64,000 bases of DNA, taken from NCBI GenBank assembly GCA_019118275.1, contig DWZH01000100.1, positions 34,601 through 98,600 on the forward strand, given 5' to 3'. The stretch is from Candidatus Brachybacterium merdavium. GTDB taxonomy: Bacteria > Actinomycetota > Actinomycetes > Actinomycetales > Dermabacteraceae. Each line of letters opens with the position of its first letter. Positions within the stretch are counted from its first letter, which is position 1. Positions 37,536 through 48,356 of this stretch are shown here, one piece after another. The notes under the pieces are model-generated. The model was given only the letters and a program-made list of their open reading frames with translations. It searched no databases and was not told the DNA's origin. Position numbers and translations under genes: made by a program.

Positions 37536-37563
37536 GGCCCTGCCCCGGGTCCGGGGCAGGGCC
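37536..37563 (-). terminator. Terminator hairpin after the small DcrB/LpqN-like gene
   Basis: GGCCCTGCCCCG and CGGGGCAGGGCC form a 12-bp stem around 4 nt, in the 333-nt gene-free gap 37267-37599. The gap also holds an 18-nt palindrome at 37512-37529 (GTCTTCCTCGAGGAAGAC) and the WXG100 promoter module at 37368-37425; I see nothing else. Confidence 0.65.
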
Positions 37564-37599
37564 GCCGCTGGTGCTCACGCCCCGGCGGGCGTGTGGGGC

Positions 37600-38082
37600 T
37601 CAGTCGGTGCGGACGCTCACCGAGTCCTGGATCGACCGCACCAGCTCGATCTCCTCCTCGGCGCTCTCGGCGCCACAGCTGCCGACGATCTCGACCACAT
37701 CCGTGGCGACCTCGCCGCGCGCAAAGATCGCGTAGCGGGCGGCCTGGACGACCGTGGGCCGGCCGGGCTGGGTGTATCCGTACTCGCTGGCGATCCACGT
37801 GGTCCCGTCGACGTCGATCTCCCCGGTCCCCAGCTCCTCGAGTTCCGGCAACGCCGCCTTGCGTTGCTCCAGGCCCGCCCGGGCCGCCTCGAGGGTGAAA
37901 TCCGCGGCGAAGCGCTGCACCGTGACGACCACGTTCGCGCGGAAGCTGCCCTCCACCCTGGGCTGGGCGACCGCGAGCTGCACACCGGGGACCGTCAAGG
38001 TCTGCCAGGCATCCGGGATCTCGACGGTGATCCGAGGTGGGCCGGGGAACTCCGCGCTCGGATACGAAATTCTCTGGACCAT
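37600..38082 (-). CDS. Small cytosolic protein of DcrB/LpqN/PsbP-like appearance
   Basis: 160 residues, no signal peptide or membrane helix. The pattern of an N-terminal strand with I-P-D-A-W, a central basic helix (A-R-A-G-L-E-Q-R-K) and a C-terminal hydrophobic strand pair ending in an acidic helix resembles the Mog1/PsbP-like fold of DUF1795 and LpqN proteins. I do not recognise it with certainty. Lying between WXG100 genes, it could be a chaperone or substrate of the secretion system. It has its own possible -10 box at 38119. Confidence 0.7.
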   Translation of the reverse strand: MVQRISYPSAEFPGPPRITVEIPDAWQTLTVPGVQLAVAQPRVEGSFRANVVVTVQRFAADFTLEAARAGLEQRKAALPELEELGTGEIDVDGTTWIASEYGYTQPGRPTVVQAARYAIFARGEVATDVVEIVGSCGAESAEEEIELVRSIQDSVSVRTD

Positions 38083-38118
38083 GAAGTGGCTCCGTTCCTC
38101 CCACCGGCGACGGCGATC

Positions 38119-38124
38119 AACATA
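38119..38124 (-). promoter_or_regulatory. Candidate -10 box for the 160-residue protein
   Basis: TATGTT on the minus strand, 36 nt before the ATG at 38082. The inverted repeat of the neighbouring WXG100 promoters is absent here. Confidence 0.35.
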
Positions 38125-38199
38125 TCAGCCGAGCATGAGGCCCGGGCGGGGCATCCATCCGGGCCGCAGGCCGTTCATGGGAGCCGCGAGGAGCTGTGA

Positions 38200-38469
38200 T
38201 CAGGTCGTGGAGGTCGCCTCCTGCTCGGCGGCGTTGCGCTCCGCGGAGTCTCCCAGGTCGTTGACCGCGCTCATGATCTGATGCAGGGCGGGGATCATCT
38301 CCCCCGACCACTGACCGCGGAAGCGGTCGGCATCGGGGCCGGTCCAGTCGACGCCCTCGAGGCCGGAGGTCAGCTCCTGCTCGATGCGCGTGATCTCCTC
38401 GGCCGCCTCACGCAGCTGGCCCGCCATACGACGGACCTCCTCGACATTCATCCCCTTGATGGCGTTCAC
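38200..38469 (-). CDS. WXG100-family protein, copy 3
   Basis: 89 residues from a GTG at 38469, with W42-T-G44 at the turn and the R-N-A-A-E-Q C-terminus seen in copy 2. The GTG is chosen over the ATG at 38451 because it gives the same length and K-G-M-N alignment as copy 1, and a GGAGAGGGG lies upstream. It is first of the four small genes downstream of the ATPase and has its own promoter module. Confidence 0.9.
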   Translation of the reverse strand: MNAIKGMNVEEVRRMAGQLREAAEEITRIEQELTSGLEGVDWTGPDADRFRGQWSGEMIPALHQIMSAVNDLGDSAERNAAEQEATSTT

Positions 38470-38507
38470 CGCTGGGTTCCCCTCTCCTTGGCTCGCGCGC
38501 CCGCGCT

Positions 38508-38545
38508 GTGCTCCGGTGGAGCGGTCGTGCTCCGGTGGAGCGGTC
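38508..38545 (-). repeat. Two identical tandem 19-nt hairpin units in the WXG100 copy 3 leader
   Basis: Copies at 38508-38526 and 38527-38545 are identical and directly adjacent. Each contains GCTCC-GGT-GGAGC. They fall inside the predicted untranslated leader (about 38470-38563). Confidence 0.8.
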
Positions 38546-38569
38546 GCTGGCGTCCTGGTCGACAGCCTC

Positions 38570-38620
38570 ACTCTAGAGCGCGGCCCGAGCAGCGGCCATG
38601 GGGAGGAGTCCCCATGGGGA
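38570..38620 (-). promoter_or_regulatory. Promoter module of WXG100 copy 3: inverted repeat plus -10
   Basis: ATGGGGA-N4-TCCCCAT (38598-38615) lies exactly 22 nt upstream of TAGAGT (38570-38575). A third half-site, ATGGGGA at 38614-38620, overlaps its end. The start codon follows 100 nt after the -10. These distances match those at 37368-37413. Confidence 0.65.
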
Positions 38621-38702
38621 CAGCGACGCGGCATGAGCTTCCTCGGGGCAGGCCGCGGGCATGCCGCTCGGCCCCGCCGCCGCCTTCCGACGCGGAGCAC
38701 GT

Positions 38703-41700
38703 TCACCCGGTCACCTGCGCGACCTGCAGTTTCATGGCACGGCCGCCGAACACCAGGAATCCCCGGCCGGCGGGGAAGTCGGCTCGACGGATCCTCCCCA
38801 ATCCGGTTCCCAGCAGCGCGTCGCCGTCCATGTCGCTGGGCTGCAGCAGCAGGCCGCGCCGGCCGGCCTTGAAGGGCTGCGCCAGTACGTAGGCCTGCGA
38901 CCACGACGCCGATTCGTTCTCGCCCACCACGAACTGTCCCTCCCGGGTGCAGGCCCGGATCAGCTTGTCCAGGTCGTTCTCCACCCCGGTGCCAGTGAAG
39001 TCCGCGACCCCGTCGATGAACAGGGCGAGCCTGCCCTCGCCGACGGTCCCGGACTCCACTGTCTGGCGCAGCTGCCCGGCGAGGTCCTTGACGGTCTCCG
39101 GGTCGGATCCCTCCACGTCCCAGACGGGCAGACCGGTCAGCGGGGTGCGCCGCGCGGAGAACCGCACCAGGCGCATCGGGGAGGCCATCGCCGCCAGACC
39201 GCTGGCGATGGTCAGCATGGCCGTGGTGCGGCCCGAGCCCATCGGGCCGGTGACCATGAAGGCGCCGCGGGGCTCGTAGGTGATCTCGGCAAGCGTCTCG
39301 TCGGCCAGGCCCAGCACCGGTGCCCCGTCCACCACCGGCCGCAGGGAGGAGAGTTCCACGCGCTCGGGCAGGCGCCGGATCTCCGGCGCCTCGGGCACTC
39401 CCGCCCGCCGCATCGCCTGGGCGAGCTTGGCGACCTCGCGGGACTGGATCGCCACGTTGGCGTCCCCGCCGTGCACGGCGACCTGCACCTCGTGGCCGTC
39501 CAAGATCGCGCGGCCGGGTGGCGAGCCGCCGTCGAGCATGTCCTTGGGCTCACCGAAGGCGGCGTAGTCATCGTCGCTGGCCATGCGGTGGATGAGGCGC
39601 CGTTGGATCGAGGAGCCCAAAGAGGTGGGGATGGCGTTGGGCCGGTCACCGGTGACGATCACGTGCACGCCCACCTGTCGACCGTCGGTGGCGATCTGCA
39701 CGAAGGTGGTGAACCACTTGGTGAGGTTGGAGTAGTCGTAGGCCTCTCGGAAGGCGGCCATCCCGTCGACCAGCAGCAGGATACGCGGGGTCTCGGGTTC
39801 GTCGGCGAGCTCGCGGTACTCGGTGACCGTGCCGGCGCGGACCCTGGCGAAGGCCCGGGCGCGCTCGTCGATCAGTTCGCGCAGGGTCCGCAGCAGGCGG
39901 ATCACCCGCTCCTCGTCATCACCGGAGACGATCGAGCCCACGTGTGGCAGCTCCTCGAGCATGGTCAGCCCCGAGGCACCGAAGTCCAGGCCGTAGACGT
40001 GCACCGGCCCCCCGCGCACGGTCGAGGCCGCGGAGATCGCAATGGTGCGCAGCGTCGAGGATTTCCCGGAGCCGCCGGTGCCGTAGACGGCCATGTTGCC
40101 GTCCCGGTCGGGGAAGTAGGACACGGTGGGCTGGGCTTGGTCCTCGGGGACGTCCATCACGCCCATCAGCAGCTGCTCGTCGGTGCGGCGGGTGGGCAGC
40201 AGCGAGAGGTCGTAGGCCTCGGCGAGCTCCGACAGCCATGGCTTGCGAGGGGCGGGCACCCCGGCCTGGTCGGCCGCCTCGATGATGGTGGAGACCATGC
40301 GGGTGATGTCGTTGGGTCCGGGGTCGGTGACCTCCGTGGTGGGCGGGGCGGGCAGGTCCCACTGCTCCCCGGTCCCGAAATCCTTCTCGACGATGTCGAT
40401 GCGGGCGCGCTCGGGCTCGTCGGTCGTCCAGCCCCCTGCGTACCCGGTCTGGAAGGTGGCGATGCGGCCGGGCCCGGTCTTGGCCGCGGCGCGGCCGGGG
40501 ATGCCGGGATCGAAGTGCGCGGCCATCTTGTCGCCCAGGATGTCCTTGGAGTCGGCTTCGTCGGCCATGCGCAAGGCGATGCGCAGGTTGGTGTTGGCGC
40601 GCAGATTGTCTTTGATCACACCGGCCGGCCGCTGGGTGGCCAGGATCAGGTGCAGACCCAGCGAGCGTCCCCGGGCGGCGATGTCCACCACCCCGTCGAC
40701 GAACTCGGGGATCTCCTTGGCCAGCGCTGCGAACTCGTCGACGATGATGATCAGGCTGGGTGGGGCCTCCGGGTCACCGGTGCGCTCCAGGGAGACCAGG
40801 TCCTTGGCCTTCTTCCGGTTCAGCAGGTGCTCGCGGTGGTGCAGCTCGGCCCGCAGCGAGGTCAGGGCGCGCCGCACCAGGTGCGGGGACAGGTCGGTGA
40901 CCAGGCCGACGGCGTGCGGCAGGGTGATGGCGTCGGCGAAGGCCGCGCCGCCCTTGTAGTCCACGAACAGGAAGGTGACCCGGTCGGGGCTGTGGGCGGT
41001 GGCCATGCCGAGCACCCAGGCCTGCAGAAACTCCGATTTGCCGGCGCCGGTGGTGCCGCCCACCAGGGCGTGTGGCCCCTGGGTGCGCAGGTCCAGATGG
41101 AAGGCGTCCTGGCCGTTGTGCCCGATCAGACCGCGCAGGTTCGAATCGTGCTTTCGGGGCTGCGGCGCCGAGCCGTCCCGCGGGGTCAGGGAGTTGTTCT
41201 CCTTCCACCGCTCGATGATGTGCCCGGGGTCCTCGCCCAGCTGGGTCCCGGCCAGCTTCAGGTAGGAGATCGCGCGGGGCAGGTCCGAGTCGTCGTCGAT
41301 CGGCACGCCCGCGTCGACCACGGGCGACAGGTGGCGGGCCACCCCCGCGGCGACCTCGGTGGAGACGGTCTCGACGGCGACCGGGTAGTACCGCTCCCCC
41401 AGCCGGACGTGGCCGGCGTTGGCACCTTCGACGGCCTCCTCGACGGAGACGTAGGTGCGGCAGGCGGCCGGCAGGGCCGCCACGTTGGAGGCGGACCAGA
41501 TCACGTGGACCCCGACGTCCGGCCCCTGCTCGGCGATGCGCACCAGGCGGGCCCGGTCGACGGGGGCGTCGTCCTCGATGACCACCACCAGGTTCGGGAT
41601 GAGCGGCTCCGGGGGGACCTGCGGATCCTGGGTGATGTCGGGGGTCAAGGGAGTGCGCAGCGCGGCCGGTTCCCCGCCGCTGCGCTGCTCGATCAGCTCC

Positions 41701-43166
41701 TCGATGCGGGACAGCAGCGAGGTGCCGCGGCCGGGGGTGTCGGCCAGGTGGTCTCCGGGCAGCGGGGAATGGGGGCTGGAGGTGTGAGGCAACCATTTCA
41801 GCCATTGCCACATGTCACGGCTGGCTCGGGAGGTGATCGCTGCCAGCGCCATCTCCGCCGGGGAGTGGAGGGAGAACATCTGGGTCACGATCGCCCGGGC
41901 GACCCCGTCGGCCTCCTCGCCCCCACCGGCCACGCCGATGTTGCCGGCGCTGCGCAGGTCGGCGACGATCGGTACCCCGGCGATCCGTCTGTACTCCTCG
42001 TGCATGTCGTCGAGCATGTCGTAGTACTTGGGGATGGCGTCGTTCTCGCCGGGCATCTCGATGCCCACGCGGGACTCGGCGACGCCCAGGCCCAGCCGGA
42101 CGGTGGCGAAGGCGTTGTGCTCGGGACGATGGGTCCACAGCAGGCGCCCCAGCCGGAAAGCCGCATCGACCGTGTCAGCCGCCGAGGGCGCCTCGACCAG
42201 GCGCACCGCCCGCTCGAGATCCTGAGCCGCGGTCACGCGCCGTTTGAGGGATGCCAGTCCCTCCTCGAAGTTCTTGATCTGCCTCTCCAGCTGCTTCTTC
42301 TGCTGGAACTTGCGGTTCAGGTATCCCGCGGTGGCCATCATCGGCATCATGAACACGAACATCAGCGAGAACGGGCTGCGGGTGATGGAGAACATGAAGC
42401 CGCCCATCAGGATGGGCGCGAACAGCATGAAGATCGGGAAGAACTGCGGATTGGGCTCCTTGGGCGGGGTGGGAGCCTTCAAGGGCCGGTAGGGGAAGCG
42501 CGGCACCACACGCGGGGAGCGGTTGAACTCGACCACCGGGGAGCTGGGGGTGGTCCCGCCCAGACGATGCAGGGCGATCACGGAGAAGGTCGTCTGCCCG
42601 ATCAGCACCGTGTCGGCCGGGCCGATCACCGCGCGCTGGACCTGCTCGCCGCCGATCACCACCCCGTTGGACGAGCGCATGTCCACGATCTCGATGGAGT
42701 CGCCGACGTTGATGCGGGCATGGCGCTTGGACAGCATCGGATCGGCGATGCGGATGTCGAGGTCACCCTCGCGCCCGATCACACTGGAGCCGCTGGGCAG
42801 AGGGTACTCGCGGCCCGCCTCCGGGCCCGACAGCACTCGCATCAGTGCCACGGCCGCCCCGCGAGACTCGGAACGCGTGGCGTATTCGGTCGAGGAGTGG
42901 GCGATGGAGACCACACTGCCCGAACGCAGGCCCGCCTGGATGAGGTCGATCTGCCGGTCCAGGGAGCGCACCCCGTTCGCGCCCGGACCCGCACCGGGAT
43001 CCTGGACCTGCAGCGTCAGCCCGTCGGGTGCCTCCACCTCGGAGCGCAGCGGATCGGCGAGGTACAGGGCACTCGCGACATCGGCGACGGTCGCCGTGGC
43101 GTCGGCCGTCACCTCGAGATCGGTGAGCCGATCCTCGGGTCTGCGCAAGGTCAGCTTGATGCGCAT
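38703..43166 (-). CDS. FHA-domain FtsK/SpoIIIE ATPase of type VII secretion (EssC/EccC-like)
   Basis: 1487 residues, the motor of an ESX-like system. Residues 1-95 look like a ubiquitin/YukD-type beta-grasp, 105-195 an FHA domain (G131-R-E-G, S146-K-R-H, S166-N-G), and 238-285 two membrane helices. Three ATPase domains follow: Walker A G703-G-T-T-G-A-G-K-S with L-I-I-I-V-D-E-F; G1029-T-G-G-S-G-K-S; and G1307-P-M-G-S-G-R-T, where Arg1313 replaces the lysine. FHA plus three ATPases in one chain is the Firmicute EssC layout; mycobacterial EccC lacks FHA. WXG100 genes lie directly downstream. Confidence 0.93.
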   Translation of the reverse strand: MRIKLTLRRPEDRLTDLEVTADATATVADVASALYLADPLRSEVEAPDGLTLQVQDPGAGPGANGVRSLDRQIDLIQAGLRSGSVVSIAHSSTEYATRSESRGAAVALMRVLSGPEAGREYPLPSGSSVIGREGDLDIRIADPMLSKRHARINVGDSIEIVDMRSSNGVVIGGEQVQRAVIGPADTVLIGQTTFSVIALHRLGGTTPSSPVVEFNRSPRVVPRFPYRPLKAPTPPKEPNPQFFPIFMLFAPILMGGFMFSITRSPFSLMFVFMMPMMATAGYLNRKFQQKKQLERQIKNFEEGLASLKRRVTAAQDLERAVRLVEAPSAADTVDAAFRLGRLLWTHRPEHNAFATVRLGLGVAESRVGIEMPGENDAIPKYYDMLDDMHEEYRRIAGVPIVADLRSAGNIGVAGGGEEADGVARAIVTQMFSLHSPAEMALAAITSRASRDMWQWLKWLPHTSSPHSPLPGDHLADTPGRGTSLLSRIEELIEQRSGGEPAALRTPLTPDITQDPQVPPEPLIPNLVVVIEDDAPVDRARLVRIAEQGPDVGVHVIWSASNVAALPAACRTYVSVEEAVEGANAGHVRLGERYYPVAVETVSTEVAAGVARHLSPVVDAGVPIDDDSDLPRAISYLKLAGTQLGEDPGHIIERWKENNSLTPRDGSAPQPRKHDSNLRGLIGHNGQDAFHLDLRTQGPHALVGGTTGAGKSEFLQAWVLGMATAHSPDRVTFLFVDYKGGAAFADAITLPHAVGLVTDLSPHLVRRALTSLRAELHHREHLLNRKKAKDLVSLERTGDPEAPPSLIIIVDEFAALAKEIPEFVDGVVDIAARGRSLGLHLILATQRPAGVIKDNLRANTNLRIALRMADEADSKDILGDKMAAHFDPGIPGRAAAKTGPGRIATFQTGYAGGWTTDEPERARIDIVEKDFGTGEQWDLPAPPTTEVTDPGPNDITRMVSTIIEAADQAGVPAPRKPWLSELAEAYDLSLLPTRRTDEQLLMGVMDVPEDQAQPTVSYFPDRDGNMAVYGTGGSGKSSTLRTIAISAASTVRGGPVHVYGLDFGASGLTMLEELPHVGSIVSGDDEERVIRLLRTLRELIDERARAFARVRAGTVTEYRELADEPETPRILLLVDGMAAFREAYDYSNLTKWFTTFVQIATDGRQVGVHVIVTGDRPNAIPTSLGSSIQRRLIHRMASDDDYAAFGEPKDMLDGGSPPGRAILDGHEVQVAVHGGDANVAIQSREVAKLAQAMRRAGVPEAPEIRRLPERVELSSLRPVVDGAPVLGLADETLAEITYEPRGAFMVTGPMGSGRTTAMLTIASGLAAMASPMRLVRFSARRTPLTGLPVWDVEGSDPETVKDLAGQLRQTVESGTVGEGRLALFIDGVADFTGTGVENDLDKLIRACTREGQFVVGENESASWSQAYVLAQPFKAGRRGLLLQPSDMDGDALLGTGLGRIRRADFPAGRGFLVFGGRAMKLQVAQVTG

Positions 43167-43239
43167 CGGTGTTCCTCCCCTGGTCGGGCCCCTGGCCCGT
43201 GTCCCGGGCCGCGGTGGGCGGGCCCGGAGCCGTCAGATC

Positions 43240-43348
43240 CGTCGTTCAGTCCTCATACCTGGTGACCGAACTCCTCCCACTCCCCCTCCGCCGCCGACTC
43301 GTCCCTCGCCGACGACTACAGGCTCGCAGTTCGTCGTTCAGTCCTCAT
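43240..43348 (-). repeat. Exact 17-nt direct repeat around the end of the FHA-helical gene
   Basis: CGTCGTTCAGTCCTCAT occurs at 43240-43256 and 43332-43348, 92 nt apart. The second copy contains the stop codon of the 43338-44048 gene; the first lies in the 171-nt gap before the ATPase gene. It looks like a duplication scar; nothing else is evident in the gap. Confidence 0.75.
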
Positions 43349-44048
43349 CCTCCTCCTGTGACTGGTCCAGGAGCGGTAGGTCCTCGGAGGTGACCAGGCG
43401 GGAGAAGACGGCGTGCTCGACCAGGCGGGCGCGCCGGTTGCTGGCCAGTTTGCCCGGGCCGCCGCGCAGCCCGCGCACCCCCAGCCGGTCGAGCTTGTCG
43501 CAGACGTTGTCGAGCTTGCGGTTGAACTTGGTCAGCTGCCAGCCCAGCCGCTTCGAGGCCTGGGCCGAGGTCGGCACGGAGCTCATGCCGCTGCCCTCAC
43601 GGTTCAGCATCGGCTCGGCCAGCGCGAGGATCAGCAGCTTCTGGCTGGGGGTCAGCTGCACCGATCCGACCGTGGTCTCCCCCACCGGATCGTCGGGCCC
43701 GACGGTGCGCTCGAACTCCGGGGAGTCGGCATGCACCGACAGATCGTAGGTGGTGGGGCCGGCGGTGAAGATCACCTTGGTCTCATCGAACACCAACGGG
43801 ATCCGGGCACCGGGCGCGAGCCAGGCCTGCATCGCCCCGGTCCCGTCGGTGATGGTCGCCGACAGGCGGGAGCCTATGTTCACCAGCCACCACAGCGATT
43901 CGACCTGGACGATCGACAGGAAACGCCGATGCAGGAAGGGGTTGTCCTCATCCACGTTCAGATCGGCCTCCCGGCCGATCGTCAGCTCCTGCCCCTCCGC
44001 CACGCGGAACCACTCCCCGCAGAACTCGACCGATATCGATGACGCCAT
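43338..44048 (-). CDS. FHA-domain protein with helical (winged-helix-like) C-terminus
   Basis: 236 residues, cytosolic. Residues 1-110 form an FHA-like domain (T-I-G-R-E-A-D and H-R-R-F). Residues 150-225 (L-T-P-S-Q-K-L-L-I-L-A-L to F-N-R-K-L-D-N-V-C-D-K-L) look like a winged-helix or helical bundle. The tail is very acidic. The start at 44048 has GAGGG upstream. It sits between the Ser/Thr kinase and the ATPase, so it should read out kinase phosphorylation; DNA binding is only inferred. Confidence 0.78.
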   Translation of the reverse strand: MASSISVEFCGEWFRVAEGQELTIGREADLNVDEDNPFLHRRFLSIVQVESLWWLVNIGSRLSATITDGTGAMQAWLAPGARIPLVFDETKVIFTAGPTTYDLSVHADSPEFERTVGPDDPVGETTVGSVQLTPSQKLLILALAEPMLNREGSGMSSVPTSAQASKRLGWQLTKFNRKLDNVCDKLDRLGVRGLRGGPGKLASNRRARLVEHAVFSRLVTSEDLPLLDQSQEEDED

Positions 44049-44112
44049 CGTCAGCCCTCTCTCTTCTCGTCCCACCTGATCTCGCTCGTCCCCCCTCGCC
44101 GCACAGTACCGT

Positions 44113-45752
<1,640 letters not shown>

Positions 45753-45756
<4 letters not shown>

Positions 45757-48356
45757 ACCGCCTCCTTCAGCAGGAGCTGGATCCCGTCCCCGAGGTCGAT
45801 CTGGTCCCCAACGGTCAGCACCACGCCTTCCCGGGTCCACAGCCGCACCGGCTCCATCCCCGGCCGCAGCAGGGTGGTGCCGTTGGTGGTGCCCATGTCC
45901 AGGGCCACCACGTGCCACCCCTCCAGTCGCAGCTCGAGATGGGAGCGGGAGATGTCCTGCTGGGGACTGGGCACCGTGATCAGCTGGGGAACGTCGTGGC
46001 CGCTGACCCGGGAGGCGCGGGGACGTCGGCCGACGATCGCGGTGCGGTCCAGCACGAAGCTGGCTCCGGTCGAGATCAGCACGGTGCCCAGCGGCGGCCG
46101 GGCGACCGTGCGGGTCCCGCCCTGCAGGGGACGGCGGCAGACGCGGCACTCGGCACGCTCGGGCGAGTTCGCGTGCCCATCGGTGCAAACCAGGCCGGGC
46201 AGGGTGACCACACCGCTGCCTGCCTGGCCGGGGCCGCGCACGGGCCGGTTCGTCTGCGGTGCGGGTCCGGTCGTCTGCCGTGCGGGTCCGGCGCCGGGAG
46301 GAGCGGCCGGTGACGCCGGGGGCGGACCGTGTCCGGGCGTGGGCGTGGACGCCGCGGGGGTGGGCGGCGGGGGCCCTGCGGGCACGGGATGCGGGGCGCC
46401 GGCATGCCGTTCACGCGGAGGTTCCGACTGCGAGGCGGGGCCCGTCTGCAGTGGCGCCGGTCCGGCCGCCGCTCCCGGGTTCGGCGAGATCGAAGGCGAC
46501 GCCGGCGCGGGGGCCGGTCCCGGTCGGGGTGCGGGGGGCCGTTCGGCCATGTGCACCTGCGGGTAGGCGGGGCCGGGTTCCTGGGGAGCGGCGGCCCGGC
46601 GGGCGGCGGTGTGAGCGATCTCGGGCGCTGTGCGACCGACCCCGGGCACCCAGTCGATGAAGTCGTCGCCGATGGCGGCGGAGGCCTCGGTCGAGGAGAC
46701 CGACGGTGCTTGCACCGAGGATCCAGTCGCCGGCCCGGCCGGGTGCGGCTCGTCCGCTGGGGGCGCCGCCTCGGACTCGTCGGGCGATTCGGCCGGTGGC
46801 TCGGCAGGGTCATGGCGGCCCTCATCGTCCTCCGTGCGCCGGACGGCGGCGTCCTCGATGCGACGGAAGACGGTCTGTCCGAACAGGTCGTCATAGGTGC
46901 CGGTCGACTCGGCGTCGCCGCCGGTGGCTAGGGCGGATCCGCTGCCGGGCACGGGGATCTCGAGGGGGGCCGCGGGGTGTTCGGCGGGTTGCTCCGGGCC
47001 CTTGCCATCGTCGCGGGGAGCGATCAGGGTCTCCGGGGAGACTTCGTCGTCGATCGGCTCGACCAGGGTGTCCGGGGAGACCTCGTCCTGAGCCGGCTCG
47101 GGGGTGGGCACGGACGTGGACGGCAGAGCGGGGTCCCGACCCGATGGCACAGCGGGGCTCGCGTCCGACGGCGCGGCGGGGCTCGGGGCGCGGGGGCTGG
47201 ATTCCTGCTCGGGGGGAGGCGATGCCTCGGCCGAGCTCCGGGGGTCGGCCGAAGGGGTGGAGGACGAGTCCCGCCGGCGGTCGAACAGCGAGCTGCTGAC
47301 CAGGCGGCGACGCGCACGGGCGGGCTGCGCCGGCGGCTCGGATCCATCGGACGGCGCGGCCTCCGGGGCGCTCGCGCTGGGCGTGCGCGGTAGGGCATCA
47401 GCGGGCCCGTCCGCGGGCGCGGCCTCGGTCGTCGCCGCTGGCGCGGCCTCGGTGGTCGCCCCTGCCGGTTCTGAGGCAGGAGCAGGTTCCGGAGTCGGCG
47501 CAGGCGGCGCAGTGGGCGCCGGCGCTGGTGCCGGGGCGGGCGCGGCTGGGGGTGCCGGGGCGGGAGGCGTCGCAGGAGCGGGCTTCTCCTCGGCGAAGAG
47601 GTCATCGAACACGCTGGGGCCCGCATCGGCCGCAGGTGCGGTGGCCGCCGACCCGGACGAGCGCGGAGCGGAGCCGCCCCGGGAGGTCGCCGGTGGCATC
47701 TCCCCGGGTCTGCGTTGCGCGATCGATGGTTTCCGGATCGGCGCGGCGGGGGTGGCCGGTTTCGGGGCCGGCGGCGGAGACTTTGCAGCCCGCGATGCCT
47801 TCGCTTCCGGGTCCTCGATGGAACGTCCGTCGTCCTCGACCTGCTTCGCGAGCGCCTGGCGCTCCTCGTCCCCGAGCTCGGCGGGATCGACGCTCATGTG
47901 CACGAAGCCCCGGACCCGGGTGATGCCCGTCTCGATCCGGGGAGCGCCGAGCGACTCCTCGGGGGGCAGGTCACCGAAGGCGATGCGATGCACGCCCTCC
48001 ACCGTTCTGAGCACGAACGGCTCCTCCTCGGTGCCCGCGATCTGCTGGGAGCCCTCGCCCGTGTAGACCGCGATCGGCGTCTTCCCCTTGACGCCGAACG
48101 TCACCGAGGTGCCGTCCGTGATGGCGAACAGGAGCGCGGCCAGCTTGTCGACACCGTCGATCTCGGCCGCCTCCAGCAGCCGGTCGAGGAATTCCTGACC
48201 GCTGGGGCTCGTTCCCAGCACGGTCCAGGCGGCCTCGATGACCTCCTTGCGGGTGCCGGGGATCAGCACCACCCAGCCTGCGTCGCGGATGACCAGCGTG
48301 GCCGGTCCGTGCTGGACCCACGTTCCGGGTCCGAGCAGCTCGGACGAGTCACTCAT
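45753..48356 (-). CDS. FHA protein with N-terminal sensor-like region and long Pro/Ala linker
   Basis: 867 residues. Residues 1-160 are a compact domain of a type found beside PP2C genes, including a hydrophobic T-P-I-A-V-Y-T-G core. Residues about 170-700 are a low-complexity Pro/Ala/Glu linker. After a zinc-ribbon-like C-x4-N-S-x-E-x-A-E-C-R-V-C comes a C-terminal FHA domain (about 760-860) with G-R-R-P-R, S-R-S-H-L-E and G-T-T-N-G. It is coupled to kinase and phosphatase by ATGA overlaps and probably acts as a phosphothreonine-reading adaptor. Confidence 0.85.

Noticed and set aside
38661..43265. A plus-strand open frame of more than 1500 codons opposite the ATPase gene
   Set aside because: It is the complement of a high-GC gene with all motifs on the minus strand; the peptide is Gly/Val/Leu/His-rich with no domain.
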